DNA of 64,000 bases from JBAZMA01 sp041649995 (GCA_041649995.1 JBAZMA010000009.1:1-64000), one strand, 5' to 3'. Shown: positions 31,011 through 40,438, counted from the first letter of the stretch. Translations and numbers: made by a program. Notes: generated from the letters alone by a model not told the origin.

Positions 31011-32351
31011 TCAGATTACTTTTAGTTTATCCTTAAGATACGTTTTCAATTGGGCGATATCGACCCTGTCCTGCAGCATCGTATCGCGGTCCCTGACGGT
31101 AACCTTCTTGTCTTCGAGCGAATCCATATCGACGGTTACGCAATACAGCGTCCCGATTTCGTCCTGACGGCGGTAGAGTTTGCCGATGGCCGCCGTATCG
31201 TCATAAACCAACGGGATCTCGCGGATCATGCTTTCGGCGATATCCTTGGCCACGCCCACCAGTTGCGGCCTGTTCTTAAGCAAGGGCAGGATCGCGACCT
31301 TGACGGGCGCCAATTCCCTGGAAAACTTCAAAACGACCCGCACGTCATCCCTGACCTTCTCCTCGGCGTACGCGTCAACGAGAAACGCCAGGACGGCCCG
31401 GTCTATCCCTCCGGAAGGTTCAATAATATGAGGCCTGATCTTGCGGTTCTCCTGGGAATCAAAATACACCAGTTCCTTGCCGCTGAACTGTTCATGCTGT
31501 TTCAAGTCAAAATCGCCCCTGTTGGCAATGCCTTCCAGTTCCGACCAGCCGAACGGAAATTCGTATTCGATGTCCGAACAGGCCTTGGCGTAATGGGCGA
31601 GTTCATCCTTTTCATGGGGCCTGATACGCAGGCGTTCCTGACGGATCCCCAAACGCCTATACCAGTCGTAGCGCTCGGCGATCCAGGCGTCATACCACTT
31701 GCGGTCCTCTTCGGGCCGGACAAAATACTCGATCTCCATCTGTTCGAATTCCCGGGTACGAAAGGTAAAATTTCCCGGAGTGATCTCATTGCGGAAGGAC
31801 TTGCCGATCTGGGCGACGCCGAAAGGAAGTTTTTTGCGCGTCGTATCGAGGACATTCAGAAAATTCACGAAGATCCCCTGGGCGGTTTCAGGCCTCATGT
31901 ACGTCACGGCCCCCTCGTCCTCCACCGGGCCCAGGAACGTTTTCATCATGAGATTGAACATCCGGGGAGGCGATTGACGCAGGTCGATCTTGGTTTTGCA
32001 GGAAGGACAAACGCGGATATCGGAGTCAGGCGTTTCCGTAAGATTGTCCAGCCGGAAACGTTTCTTGCATTCCCTGCAATCCACCAAAGGATCGGAAAAT
32101 CCGTCCACGTGCCCGGAGGCCTTCCAAACCTGAGGATGCATGAGAATCGCGCAATCCAGTCCGACCATATCCATGCGGTCCTGGACCACCGACTTCCACC
32201 AGACGTTCTTAACGTTGCGCTTCAGCTCCGCTCCCAGGGGGCCGTAATCCCAAACCGAACCCAGGCCGCCATAGATCTCGGAACTTTGAAAAATAAAACC
32301 TCTGCGCTTGCAAAGGGAAACGATCTTTTCCATTAAAGACGGATCAGTCAT
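31011..32351 (-). CDS. glyS: Glycyl-tRNA synthetase, alpha2 (eukaryote/archaea-like) type
   Basis: 446 residues of the single-chain class II GlyRS: IVSLCKRRGFIFQSSEIYGGLGSVWDYGPLGAELKRNVKN (motif 1), SFRNEITPGNFTFRTREFEQMEIEYF (motif 2) and PHIIEPSGGIDRAVLAFLVDAY (motif 3). The C-terminal anticodon-binding domain has LAPVKVAILPLLKNRP. A four-cysteine zinc knuckle (CRECKKRF, CPSCKTK) sits in the middle. It is distinct from the alpha2beta2 GlyQ/GlyS enzyme common in bacteria. It is the first gene of the ppdK-sigma chain and follows a good promoter. Confidence 0.95.
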   Translation of the reverse strand: MTDPSLMEKIVSLCKRRGFIFQSSEIYGGLGSVWDYGPLGAELKRNVKNVWWKSVVQDRMDMVGLDCAILMHPQVWKASGHVDGFSDPLVDCRECKKRFRLDNLTETPDSDIRVCPSCKTKIDLRQSPPRMFNLMMKTFLGPVEDEGAVTYMRPETAQGIFVNFLNVLDTTRKKLPFGVAQIGKSFRNEITPGNFTFRTREFEQMEIEYFVRPEEDRKWYDAWIAERYDWYRRLGIRQERLRIRPHEKDELAHYAKACSDIEYEFPFGWSELEGIANRGDFDLKQHEQFSGKELVYFDSQENRKIRPHIIEPSGGIDRAVLAFLVDAYAEEKVRDDVRVVLKFSRELAPVKVAILPLLKNRPQLVGVAKDIAESMIREIPLVYDDTAAIGKLYRRQDEIGTLYCVTVDMDSLEDKKVTVRDRDTMLQDRVDIAQLKTYLKDKLKVI

Positions 32352-32394
32352 GTATAATTTTGGGGGAATGAAATATGAGGCTTTGAAGCTACTA

Positions 32395-32423
32395 TTTTTA
32401 CTCTAAAATGACGGCGATGTCAA
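32395..32423 (-). promoter_or_regulatory. Promoter of the glyS-ppdK-sigma-sensor-apt chain
   Basis: Minus strand: -35 TTGACA (32418-32423), 17-nt spacer, -10 TAAAAA (32395-32400). Transcription would start near 32388, about 37 nt before the glyS ATG, which lacks a recognisable SD. It lies in the 149-bp gap after panB. Confidence 0.5.
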
Positions 32424-32500
32424 TAGTTTTCGCCTTTAATTACCGGTTTTCCACCCCTGTTGCCGATGCCTGATGCAACTTTTAAGCCTGCATAAAAGTC

Positions 32501-33352
32501 TCATTTCTTAAGATCGGCGTTCAAGGCAATTATTTTTTTCAACTCTTCGTCCTTGATCTTAAAGCAATGCTCCGGCTGCGGGAACAGGCCTGTCGACACA
32601 TCCGCCTTAAAATCCTCGAATGCCCTGGTCATCTCCGAAGAAAGCCTGGCGTAAGACTTCACGAACCGGGGCTTGAAACGCTCAAAAAGCCCCAGCATAT
32701 CATGCGTCACAAGCACTTGCCCGTCGCAATAAGGACCCGCCCCTATCCCTATGGTCGGGACCCGCAAAGATGCTGTGATGATCCGGGCCACTTCATCCGG
32801 GACGCATTCCAGCAAAACGGCAAAACATCCGGCGTTCTCAAAATCCAAAGCCTGCCGGATCAATCTGGCCGCGGCCTCGGCATCCCTGCCCTGGACTTTA
32901 AACCCCCCCAGCTCGTCTGCCGTCTGCGGGGTCAGACCCACATGCCCCATCACGGGAATGCCTGTGTCAATAACGGATTTTGCCGCCTTCAGGGCGTGTT
33001 CAAACCACTCCAGTTTCACGGCATCACATCCGGCTTCTTCGATAAAACGCCGCGCGTTCCGCGCGCTGTTTCCCGGCTCCTTCTGATAAGCTTCATACGG
33101 CATGTCGCCGACAATGAACGTCCGGCCCGCGCCCCGCCGCACGGCCTTGGCGTGATAGACCATCTGGTCCATGGTCACATCTTTGGTCGTCTCAAGCCCC
33201 AAAACAACATTGGCCAGGGAATCCCCGACCAGGATAAGATCGATGCCGGCCTTTTCCATGGCGCAGGCCATGGGATAATCATAGGCGGTCAGCATAACGA
33301 TCTTTCTCTGTCCTTTAAGATTCCTGATGTCCTGGATCGTGATCTTGTTCAC
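32501..33352 (-). CDS. panB: 3-methyl-2-oxobutanoate hydroxymethyltransferase
   Basis: 283 residues, normal for PanB. TIQDIRNLKGQRKIVMLTAYDYPMACAMEKAGIDLILVGDS binds the substrate and metal. It is followed by VLGLETTKDVTMDQMVYHAKAV, FIVGDMPYEAYQ, AVKLEW, GHVGLTPQ and ECVPDEVARIITASLRVPTIGIGAGPYCDGQVLV. It makes ketopantoate for pantothenate/CoA from 2-oxoisovalerate and methylene-THF. The start is GTG at 33352 after a weak SD. The reductase PanE lies 14 kb away in the same window. Confidence 0.95.
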   Translation of the reverse strand: MNKITIQDIRNLKGQRKIVMLTAYDYPMACAMEKAGIDLILVGDSLANVVLGLETTKDVTMDQMVYHAKAVRRGAGRTFIVGDMPYEAYQKEPGNSARNARRFIEEAGCDAVKLEWFEHALKAAKSVIDTGIPVMGHVGLTPQTADELGGFKVQGRDAEAAARLIRQALDFENAGCFAVLLECVPDEVARIITASLRVPTIGIGAGPYCDGQVLVTHDMLGLFERFKPRFVKSYARLSSEMTRAFEDFKADVSTGLFPQPEHCFKIKDEELKKIIALNADLKK

Positions 33353-33391
33353 AAAACGCCGCCCCTCTTTAATCGTTCGAACGTTTTTCTG

Positions 33392-34216
33392 TTATTGCCG
33401 GAATTTCGAAAGATAGCCTTCGAAGGCGTCGCGAAGGCGCGCCTGGTGGTTTAAAAAATGATCGTTATGGCTACCGGTCGTGGCCACAAACTGTTTTTCC
33501 CCCGGATAGGCTTCATAAAGCCTGCGGCCCATGTCGAAAGGAACAACTTCGTCGTTGCGGCTATGGATAAAAAGAACAGGAACCCGCACATCTGCGATCT
33601 TTCGCAGCGAATCATACTTTGAGGATATCAGGATAGACGGAAGCCAGGGATAAAACAGCCTGCCCATATCCTCGATCGAGGTAAAACCACCTTCCAGGAC
33701 AAGCCCTTTGACAGGAACGCGGCGCGCCAGTTCAACAGCCACGGCAGTGCCGAGAGATTCGCCGTAAACGAGTATATCCTGCGGTCTCAAACGCTTGACC
33801 TTGAGCAAATAGTCATACCCGGCAACAGCATCTTTGTAGAGACCTTCTTCCCCGGGGACCCCGGAACTTGTTCCATAACCCCTGTAATCCAGGATAAAAA
33901 CAGGCCATCCCAGACCATGGAAGAATTTGATCTTCTCCAGCCGGTGGCTGATATTGCCGCCATTGCCATGCAGAAAATACAGAACACCGTCTGACCGGCG
34001 CGCCTCCACATACCATCCCGTCAATCTTGTCCCATCCGCGGACAACAGATTCACCCGTTGAAAATCAAGACCGGCATCCGCCGGTGTTTCCACGATATCC
34101 TTTGCGGGAGCGTAAAGGGATCTCGATTCAAAAAAGCGGAGATAAACCACGCTCAAGATCATAAAGATCAAAACAGACAAGGCGATCATGCGGAAATCAA
34201 AGTCCTTTCTCTTCAT
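33392..34216 (-). CDS. Membrane-anchored alpha/beta hydrolase
   Basis: 274 residues with an N-terminal signal anchor (MIALSVLIFMILSVVYLRFF, about residues 10-30) and an alpha/beta-hydrolase fold. The oxyanion region is YFLHGNGGNISHRLEK. The nucleophile elbow LVYGESLGTAVAVELAR has Ser in GESLG, PVLFIHSRNDEVVPFDMG carries the acid and GSHNDHFLN the His. It resembles YfhR/ABHD13-like esterases of the envelope. Start ATG 34216 lies 18 nt after the dacC-like stop, and panB begins 39 nt downstream. The substrate is unknown. Confidence 0.85.
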   Translation of the reverse strand: MKRKDFDFRMIALSVLIFMILSVVYLRFFESRSLYAPAKDIVETPADAGLDFQRVNLLSADGTRLTGWYVEARRSDGVLYFLHGNGGNISHRLEKIKFFHGLGWPVFILDYRGYGTSSGVPGEEGLYKDAVAGYDYLLKVKRLRPQDILVYGESLGTAVAVELARRVPVKGLVLEGGFTSIEDMGRLFYPWLPSILISSKYDSLRKIADVRVPVLFIHSRNDEVVPFDMGRRLYEAYPGEKQFVATTGSHNDHFLNHQARLRDAFEGYLSKFRQ

Positions 34217-34234
34217 CCCGTTCTCTTGACAGTT

Positions 34235-35056
34235 TTATTTATGTTTGGCCTTCTTTTTGGGAACGCCCAGAAGGGCGTAAATATCCGCCCACGGCTTGCG
34301 GCTTTTGAGAATCACAAGGGAAACCCGGCGATCATTGTAATAAGCGATCCCGGCATAGCAGTGCCCGGCGGAAATCGTGTATCCGGTTTTTCCCAGGACC
34401 TGCGGATTATCCAGGCGCCACAGGAGCTTGTTGTGGTTGGCGCGAACAATCTTCCTGCCGTCTGAGCCTGTAATGGTCACCTGTTTTTTCGCCATGACCT
34501 TTTTGACGAAAGGATGGCTGAAGGCGGCCCTTGTCAAAATAACCATGTCATAGGCGGAAGAAACCTGGGCCTTGTCAGGGAGACCTGAGGCATTGACAAA
34601 ATGGCTGTCTTTCATGCCCAGGTCCCGGGCCTTTTTGTTCATCAGCCTGGCAAACCCCGCTTCGCTGCCGGCCACGGACTCCGCCAGGGCCACGGCCGCG
34701 TCATTGGCAGAGGTGGCTAAAAGCGCTTCCAGCAAATCTCCGACCGTATAGGTGGCGCCCCTGGTCAACCCCGCTTTTGTCGGCTCCACATTCACGGCCC
34801 TTGCAGAAATCAAAACACGATCCTGCAGGTCCTTGTGGTCCAGCACCACCAACCCCGTCAGCAATTTCACCGTGCTGGCCGGGTAGAGTTTCATCCGTTT
34901 GTTTTTGGCGTAGAGGACTTTGCGGTTGGTGTAATCGACCGCGTAAACCGCGCGCGCCGTGACAGCGTCCGGCTTGCCGCTTTTGGCCGCAAAGGCGCTA
35001 TTCGAAAACAGGACCACCGCGCAAATCGCCAGCGTTAAGAGCCGTCGTCCGATCAT
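34235..35056 (-). CDS. D-alanyl-D-alanine carboxypeptidase (peptidase S11)
   Basis: 273 residues with a signal peptide (RRLLTLAICAVVLFSNSAFAA). The three penicillin-binding motifs are SxxK in ASTVKLLTG, SxN in LATSANDAAVALAESV and KTG in GKTGYTISAGHCY. It trims the terminal D-Ala of peptidoglycan stem peptides in the periplasm. The C-terminal PBP5-like domain and membrane helix of DacA/DacC are absent, so this is a single-domain form like DacF/PBP7. ATGA overlap with the preceding small cysteine-rich gene. Confidence 0.9.
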   Translation of the reverse strand: MIGRRLLTLAICAVVLFSNSAFAAKSGKPDAVTARAVYAVDYTNRKVLYAKNKRMKLYPASTVKLLTGLVVLDHKDLQDRVLISARAVNVEPTKAGLTRGATYTVGDLLEALLATSANDAAVALAESVAGSEAGFARLMNKKARDLGMKDSHFVNASGLPDKAQVSSAYDMVILTRAAFSHPFVKKVMAKKQVTITGSDGRKIVRANHNKLLWRLDNPQVLGKTGYTISAGHCYAGIAYYNDRRVSLVILKSRKPWADIYALLGVPKKKAKHK

Positions 35057-35313
35057 TTCGGGCCGGTGTCCTTGAATGTCTTAAAAAACGCGCATGTTTT
35101 GCAGAAAACCTTCTTGACGCTTTTGGGCCTGGGCGTGCGCCTGTCCATCTTGCAGCAGGCCATGTCCACCAGCCAGCAGCGCCAGTCATCCAGCTCGGAC
35201 AAGAGGCATTTTTTCTGCTCTAAAGGCGGACAATGGAAAAATTCCCAGCAACGCGGAGTCTTCTTCTGTGACGCTTTCGCTTCCTTCATAGGATCATACA
35301 CCTTTGCGATCAT
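35053..35313 (-). CDS. Small cysteine-rich protein (two-CW-domain-like)
   Basis: 86 residues with paired CW/C motifs: CWEFFHCPP near residue 22, KKCLLSELDDWRCWLVDMACC and VFCKTCAFFK near the end. CW-x-C pairs of this kind mark the small two-CW-domain proteins of anaerobes, thought to bind metal or an Fe-S centre. ATGA overlaps link it to the hemerythrin gene before it and to the dacC-like gene behind it. The role is unknown. Confidence 0.65.
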   Translation of the reverse strand: MIAKVYDPMKEAKASQKKTPRCWEFFHCPPLEQKKCLLSELDDWRCWLVDMACCKMDRRTPRPKSVKKVFCKTCAFFKTFKDTGPK

Positions 35314-35723
35314 TTGAGTGTTTTCCAGAAATTCAACAAAAAAGGAAACAACTCCCTGTTCTCCAAATCAATCCTCGCCCGGATTTTTCCGGACAGCCGT
35401 TCAAGGTCCTTTTTAAAATCCCCGCACATCGCCGGGCTTTTTCCGCGGTATTTTTCAAAAAATATCAGGGCGGAAATCTTGACGTATTCGAGGTCCTGGC
35501 GTGACTTCGTCAGAAAGGCGTCCGCTTCGCTGGAGAGCGTCGCGAGCTTCCTGAGGGGACCATACACCTCGACGTCTTCCCTGGAAACATGGCTGACGAT
35601 GAGACGTTCAAGGTCTTCAATGACCGACTCCAAAGGACAGCCTTCGGTCAGGCCGCGCAATTCATCCAAATCCCGGCAGATCTGCTCATGTTCCTTGCGA
35701 AGGGTCTCAATAGTTTCCGACAT
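35310..35723 (-). CDS. Hemerythrin-like domain protein
   Basis: 137 residues forming a probable four-helix bundle with the HHE pattern: LRKEHEQICRDLDELRGL, LERLIVSHVSREDVEVYGPLRKL, LEYVKISALIFFEKYRGK. Family members bind a di-iron centre and oxygen or NO. Some expected His/Glu ligands are only loosely placed, so metal binding is likely but unproven. It is the first gene of a run of coupled small genes, perhaps for oxygen or NO sensing in an anaerobe. A weak -10 box (TATGAT, complement 35751-35756) precedes it. Confidence 0.7.
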   Translation of the reverse strand: MSETIETLRKEHEQICRDLDELRGLTEGCPLESVIEDLERLIVSHVSREDVEVYGPLRKLATLSSEADAFLTKSRQDLEYVKISALIFFEKYRGKSPAMCGDFKKDLERLSGKIRARIDLENRELFPFLLNFWKTLK

Positions 35724-35784
35724 AGGACGCCCCTCTCTCTTTCAGGTCTTATCATACCACACGGGCTGTCTTGTATAGGAAAAT

Positions 35785-36735
35785 TCACAACGCGTGGATC
35801 ACCCCATCGCTTGTGATCAAAAAAGCCTTGACCCCGGGAAAGGCGGCCAGCATCTCCCGGCTCTTCTCCACTCCCAGGACCACGCACGCGGTTGACAACG
35901 CATCCCCGGTGGAGGCGTCCGCCGAAACAAGGGTGGCTGAAACGACCCCGGAATCCGCAGGATAACCCGTCCGGGGATCGATGATATGGGAAAACCGTTT
36001 CCCGTCCAGCTCGAAATACTGCTGATAATCCCCCGACGTGCTGGCAGCCTGATCTTCAAGAACCAGGCTTCGCAAAACTTTTTTCCCTCCAAAAGGGTCC
36101 TGGATACCGGCGCGCCACGGCCTGCTGCCGTTGGCCCCCAGACAAAAAACGTTGCCTCCGGCGTTGACCAGGACGGAATCAATACGGGATTCCTTTAATT
36201 TTTCAACCGCCCTGTCCAGGGCAAAGCCCTTGACAATACCGCCTAAATCTACGGAAGCGCCCGATTTCAGAAGCCGGACCTCCCGCGTATCCTCATTCAG
36301 ATAAATATTGTCCGAGCCCGCCAATGAAAGCGCCTCCCGCACATCCTCAGGGCCGGGCAGTTCTTTTTTCGCCATGCTCTTTTTCCAAAGCTGCGTCAAA
36401 GGACGGATCGCCGCATCAAAAGCCCCGGCGCTCGCCCGGTGGAATTCCCGGGCCTCTTTAAGAATCGCGAACAAAGGTTCCGAAACAACGGCGGACTGAT
36501 TTTTATTCAGCCTGGACAGCTCGCTTTCGGGATCAAAGATGTTGAAGATCTCCTCCAGCTTCCTGAATTCCTCGAAAACGATGGCCGAGGCCCTGGCGTC
36601 GCGGGAACGGACCTCGACAAACGTCCCCATCAAAAACTCTGTCTGTTTGTACAGGGGCTTCTGACACCCACAGGACAAAACCAACGCCAGCGCTGCGATT
36701 GCGGTCAGAAAAAAACATTTGCGTTGCGAAGTCAT
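35785..36735 (-). CDS. apbE: FAD:protein FMN transferase (ApbE family lipoprotein)
   Basis: 316 residues with a lipoprotein signal (FLTAIAALALVLSCGC, lipobox cysteine near residue 24). The ApbE core is QTEFLMGTFVEVRS, FDAAIRPLTQLWKKS, SGASVDLGGIVKGFALDRAVEKL, VLVNAGGNVFCLG, HIIDPRTGYPADSGVVSATLVSADASTGDALSTACVVLG. It attaches FMN to Thr/Ser of exported flavoproteins such as RnfG/NqrC subunits; none is seen in the window. ATG overlaps the polX stop as ATGA. Confidence 0.92.
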   Translation of the reverse strand: MTSQRKCFFLTAIAALALVLSCGCQKPLYKQTEFLMGTFVEVRSRDARASAIVFEEFRKLEEIFNIFDPESELSRLNKNQSAVVSEPLFAILKEAREFHRASAGAFDAAIRPLTQLWKKSMAKKELPGPEDVREALSLAGSDNIYLNEDTREVRLLKSGASVDLGGIVKGFALDRAVEKLKESRIDSVLVNAGGNVFCLGANGSRPWRAGIQDPFGGKKVLRSLVLEDQAASTSGDYQQYFELDGKRFSHIIDPRTGYPADSGVVSATLVSADASTGDALSTACVVLGVEKSREMLAAFPGVKAFLITSDGVIHAL

Positions 36736-38444
36736 CGTTTGAGCTGTTTTTGCAATTCCTTCAAGGGAAGGGTGTTGAGCACGTCTTTGGGCGTCAGCCA
36801 GGCGCGACGGGCCAGACCGACCCCGAAAGCCATATAATCCAGATGGGAAATATCGTGGGAATCCGTTCCGATCGCCAGCCGCACGCCGTATTCTTTGGCG
36901 CGCCGCGCGTTAACATCAGAAAGGTCCAGCCTGTTGGGATAGGCGCTGATCTCCAAGGCTGTGCCGGTGTCGGCGGCCGCCTTGAAAACCTCTTCAAAAT
37001 CGATGTCATAGGGCGCTCGCGTGGGCCACAATTTTCCCGTGGGATGGGCGATAATATCGACATGCCTGTTGCGGCAGGCCCTGACGATCCTCCTTGTCAA
37101 CTGTTGGCTGGTCTGTTTGAATCCGCTGTGTATAGCCCCGATCACCAGGTCAAACTGAGAAAGGATCTTTTCCGGATAGTCGATGCGGCCTTCGGCATCG
37201 ATCTCGGCTTCCGTCGCAAAAAGCACGGAAAAACCCTTGAACCCCCTGTTGGCATCCTGGATTTCCTTTTTCTTTCTTTTCAGACGCGCTTCATCCAGGC
37301 CGTGCGCCACCTTCAAACTGACGGAATGATCCGTCAGACAAAGATATTCATAGCCCAAAGACCTGGCCTTCTGCGCCATTTCCAGGACGCTGTTTTTTCC
37401 ATCAGAGTAGTTTGTGTGGGCGTGAAAATCCCCGAGGATGTTCTTTAAAGAAACAAGGCCGGGCAAGGCCCCCTTGGAAGCCGCTTCGATCTCCCCGGAA
37501 TCCTCCCTCAATTCCGGGGCTATGAAATCCATGCCCAGCTTCCGGTAAATATCCTCTTCGGCGCGCGAAGCCAGACGCCTGCCTTGCTTGTCAAACAGCC
37601 CGTATTCGCTGATCTTCCATCCCTTCTTGATCGCCAACTGCCTCAACTTGATGTTATGCGCCTTCGAACCGGTAAAATACAGGAGCGCGGCCCCGAATTC
37701 ATCCTTTGGAATAACCCGCAGGTCCACCTGGACGTCGTCGGTCGTTATGACCGAAGACCGCGTAGGTCCTTCGGCCACGACGCGCCTGACCTGAGGCAGG
37801 CCCGTAAACAGGCGTGAGGCTTTTTTCGGCTGTTCGGACACAATCAGGATATCCACGTCCCTGACCGTATCTTTCATGCGCCGGAGACTCCCGGCAACGG
37901 CGATCTCGGCGATTTCTTTGCGTTTTTTGAGGGCGGAAATAAATTTGTTCGCGACGGAAGTAGCGGTGAGAATATCCAGGCGCTCCTTCCCTTTTTCCAG
38001 AAGCTCAAGGCCGCGCCGGATATTCTCGACCGTTTTCGCCTTAATGCCTGGCAACCCCGAGATCCTTTTGTCCGCGATGGCCTTCTTCAATCCCTCCACC
38101 GAAGCAATATCCAGCTTTTCGTAGAATAGCTTTGCCTTTTTGGGGCCGACGGACGGAACCCTGACCAGATCCAGCACGCCCGCAGGCACCCCCCGGCGGA
38201 TCTGGTCATATTCCTTAAACGTTCCCGTGGAAAGGATATCCCTGATCTTGCCGGCCAAGTCTTTGCCAACGCCGGGGATCTTCTTTTTGACCCCTTCTTG
38301 AAAATATTCCTCGATATCCTCCTCCAGGGCGGCGACATTGTCCGCGGCGGTGCGATAGGCGCGGATGCGGAAAGGATTCTCGTCCATAAGTTCGAGAAAA
38401 TCCGCCATAGAACGCAAAACGCTGATCACAAGGTCGTTCTTCAT
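36732..38444 (-). CDS. polX: DNA polymerase X family protein with PHP exonuclease domain
   Basis: 570 residues. N-terminal helix-hairpin-helix and polymerase-beta domain: LMDENPFRIRAYRTAADNVAALEEDI, KIPGVGKDLAGKIRDIL, VPSVGPKKAKLFYEKL, VAGSLRRMKDTVRDVDILIVS with catalytic DVD. The C-terminal PHP domain begins LGDFHAHTNYSDGKNSVLEMAQKA and continues CLTDHSVSL, DIIAHPTGK and AIGTDSHDISHLDYM. Bacterial PolX repairs small gaps and carries a Mn2+-dependent 3'-5' exonuclease in PHP. The start is immediately after the MFS stop. Confidence 0.93.
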   Translation of the reverse strand: MKNDLVISVLRSMADFLELMDENPFRIRAYRTAADNVAALEEDIEEYFQEGVKKKIPGVGKDLAGKIRDILSTGTFKEYDQIRRGVPAGVLDLVRVPSVGPKKAKLFYEKLDIASVEGLKKAIADKRISGLPGIKAKTVENIRRGLELLEKGKERLDILTATSVANKFISALKKRKEIAEIAVAGSLRRMKDTVRDVDILIVSEQPKKASRLFTGLPQVRRVVAEGPTRSSVITTDDVQVDLRVIPKDEFGAALLYFTGSKAHNIKLRQLAIKKGWKISEYGLFDKQGRRLASRAEEDIYRKLGMDFIAPELREDSGEIEAASKGALPGLVSLKNILGDFHAHTNYSDGKNSVLEMAQKARSLGYEYLCLTDHSVSLKVAHGLDEARLKRKKKEIQDANRGFKGFSVLFATEAEIDAEGRIDYPEKILSQFDLVIGAIHSGFKQTSQQLTRRIVRACRNRHVDIIAHPTGKLWPTRAPYDIDFEEVFKAAADTGTALEISAYPNRLDLSDVNARRAKEYGVRLAIGTDSHDISHLDYMAFGVGLARRAWLTPKDVLNTLPLKELQKQLKR

Positions 38445-39653
38445 CTAAGCTGCCTCCAGGAGACTTTCTCCCGCCAGGAATCTCCTGGCAACAGGAAGAT
38501 AAACAGCCAGGCTAATCAGACCGCCGAAGAAAATCACGGACGGAGCGCCGAACAACTGGGCCAGGGAACCGAATAACAGGCTGCCAAAAGGAATAAAACC
38601 CATAAAGACCGTCATAAACACGCCCATGATCCGCCCCCTGTGATTATCCGGCACGGACGTCTGAAGCATCGCGTTAACGATCGACATGCTTCCGGCCGCG
38701 CCCACGCCTGCCAAAACAAGGAACGCGCAGGACAACAGCAGATTCAGAGAAACCGAAAACAGGACAGCCGCCAGGAAAAAACCGATTACGGAAAAATGCA
38801 TGACACGCAACCGGCTCCTGTCATGCTTGAGACGCGCGATGTTCAGGGCGCCGATCAAAGCCCCCAGGCCGCTGGCAGACATCAGATAAGCCAGGCCGAT
38901 GGCGCCGGCATTGAGGATCCCCTGCGCGAAAATCGGCATGAGAACAAGATAAGACACGCCGAATGTGCTGACCAGCCCCGCGACGCCCAGAAGATAGAGC
39001 AAAATCCTGTTGCCCCGGATCAAGGCGAAGCTTTCACGGATATCGCCCAGGACAGTCGCGCGGCCGTTTCTCTCTGCTGCGGGAAAAGGCTTGATCCGCA
39101 GAAGCACGGCCAAGACCGGTAGGTAACTGACGGCATTGACAAAAAAACAGCCCGCTGTGCCGATGAGAGCGATCAGGACGGCGGCCAGGGCCGGCCCCAG
39201 GATGCGCGCGGAATTGAAGGCCGCTGAATTCAAGGCGATCGCGTTATTCAAATGCTGTCTGCCCACGAGTTCAACGATCATCGAATGCCGCGCCGGAGCG
39301 TCAAAACAGAGGACAAAACCGTTTAAAGCGGCGATCGCGATGACGTGCCAGATTTGCACGGTCTTTGTCCATACGAGAAACGCCAGGGTCAAGGCCAGGA
39401 GAGCGAACATCGTCTGCGTCATAACCAGCAAATTTCTTTTGATCGACCTGTCCACATAGACGCCGGCCGCCAGGGAAAGGAGAGAAACAGGCAGATAACT
39501 CAAAAAACCGACAAGCCCCATCAAAAAGGCGGATTGGGTCAGCCGGAAAACCAGCCAGCTTTGAGCCGTGGATTGGACCCAGCTGCCCAGCAGAGAAACG
39601 AACATGGAAATCCAGTACATCCTGAATTCCCTGACCTTTAAAGAAGAAAACAT
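38445..39653 (-). CDS. MFS transporter (MFS_3/enterobactin-exporter-like)
   Basis: 402 residues with about 12 transmembrane helices. The N-terminus LKVREFRMYWISMFVSLLGSWVQSTAQSWLVFRLT and GVYVDRSIKRNLLVMTQT (loop motif A) fit the MFS_3 group. ALNGFVLCFDAPARHSMIVELVG is the characteristic segment of that group. It probably exports small molecules such as siderophores or drugs. No biosynthetic genes for a ligand are adjacent. It ends one base before polX and may share its transcript. Confidence 0.88.
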   Translation of the reverse strand: MFSSLKVREFRMYWISMFVSLLGSWVQSTAQSWLVFRLTQSAFLMGLVGFLSYLPVSLLSLAAGVYVDRSIKRNLLVMTQTMFALLALTLAFLVWTKTVQIWHVIAIAALNGFVLCFDAPARHSMIVELVGRQHLNNAIALNSAAFNSARILGPALAAVLIALIGTAGCFFVNAVSYLPVLAVLLRIKPFPAAERNGRATVLGDIRESFALIRGNRILLYLLGVAGLVSTFGVSYLVLMPIFAQGILNAGAIGLAYLMSASGLGALIGALNIARLKHDRSRLRVMHFSVIGFFLAAVLFSVSLNLLLSCAFLVLAGVGAAGSMSIVNAMLQTSVPDNHRGRIMGVFMTVFMGFIPFGSLLFGSLAQLFGAPSVIFFGGLISLAVYLPVARRFLAGESLLEAA

Positions 39654-39721
39654 GGAAGCCGTCTAAAGAAGCGTTTGCTGACGAAACAAATGGGGTTATG
39701 TTATGTTCTTTGTTTAAACCG

Positions 39722-40429
39722 TTAATACCCTACGAAATCTTCCGTAACGATCTGATCCTGCGGCACGGACAACTTCCTGTTGAGCATGCGGCGCATGGCA
39801 TCCACCATGGCCGGAGGACCACAGGAATAAAAGACCCTCTCGGCGTAATCCCCGATCTCCTGTTTGACCATATCCTCATCGATATATCCCTTACGGCAGC
39901 CCTCAACGTCCTGGAAGCATTCGGTGAGGGTGTAGATCACTTTCAAATTGGGGTTGGCCTTCTGGGCGGCGGACAATTCTTCCCGGAAGATCAGGTATTC
40001 CGGAGAACGGCTGGAATACAAAAGGATGGCGCTGGAGGCAAGGTTAAGGTCCGCCGCGTATCTGAAGATGCTGCGGACAGGCGTAATGCCGATGCCTCCG
40101 ACCAGGAAAGCGACCCGGGGAAACTGGCCGTAAAACGTGAAATTCCCCAGAGGAAAACGGATATGACAGGACTCACCCCTCCTCAAAGCCTCCAGGGCCA
40201 TGGAAAAAGGGCTCTGGCTTAACTTTTTGGTAAATTGGATAAAACCCTTTTCCGTGGGGGAACTGGAGATGGAAAAAGCCTTTGAGACGGTCCGCCCTTC
40301 CAGGGGCAACGTCAGGACCAGATACTGCCCCGGACGGAAAAAAACATCTTCCTTCAAGGCAAAACGGAAACTTTTAACGTCCGCGCCGTGAGATACGATA
40401 TCGATGAGTTCCAGCTGATAATCCGTCAT
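39722..40429 (-). CDS. FAD/NAD(P)H oxidoreductase (ferredoxin-NADP+ reductase superfamily)
   Basis: 235 residues: an FAD-binding barrel (FRPGQYLVLTLPLEG, VSKAFSISSSPTEKGFIQFT, RFPLGNFTF) and an NAD(P)-binding Rossmann domain (RVAFLVGGIGITPVRSIFRY, ILLYSSRSPEYLIFREEL, FYSCGPPAMVDAM). No 2Fe-2S ferredoxin domain or transmembrane part is present. The usual RxYS flavin motif reads AFSIS here. It may pass electrons to a ferredoxin or flavin carrier. The distance to the nrnA-like gene upstream is 9 nt, suggesting co-transcription. Confidence 0.85.
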   Translation of the reverse strand: MTDYQLELIDIVSHGADVKSFRFALKEDVFFRPGQYLVLTLPLEGRTVSKAFSISSSPTEKGFIQFTKKLSQSPFSMALEALRRGESCHIRFPLGNFTFYGQFPRVAFLVGGIGITPVRSIFRYAADLNLASSAILLYSSRSPEYLIFREELSAAQKANPNLKVIYTLTECFQDVEGCRKGYIDEDMVKQEIGDYAERVFYSCGPPAMVDAMRRMLNRKLSVPQDQIVTEDFVGY

Positions 40430-40438
40430 GAGAAGGGC

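Noticed and set aside
31050..32336. 428-residue open frame opposite glyS
   Set aside because: Antisense shadow of a complete GlyRS; no domain and no SD.
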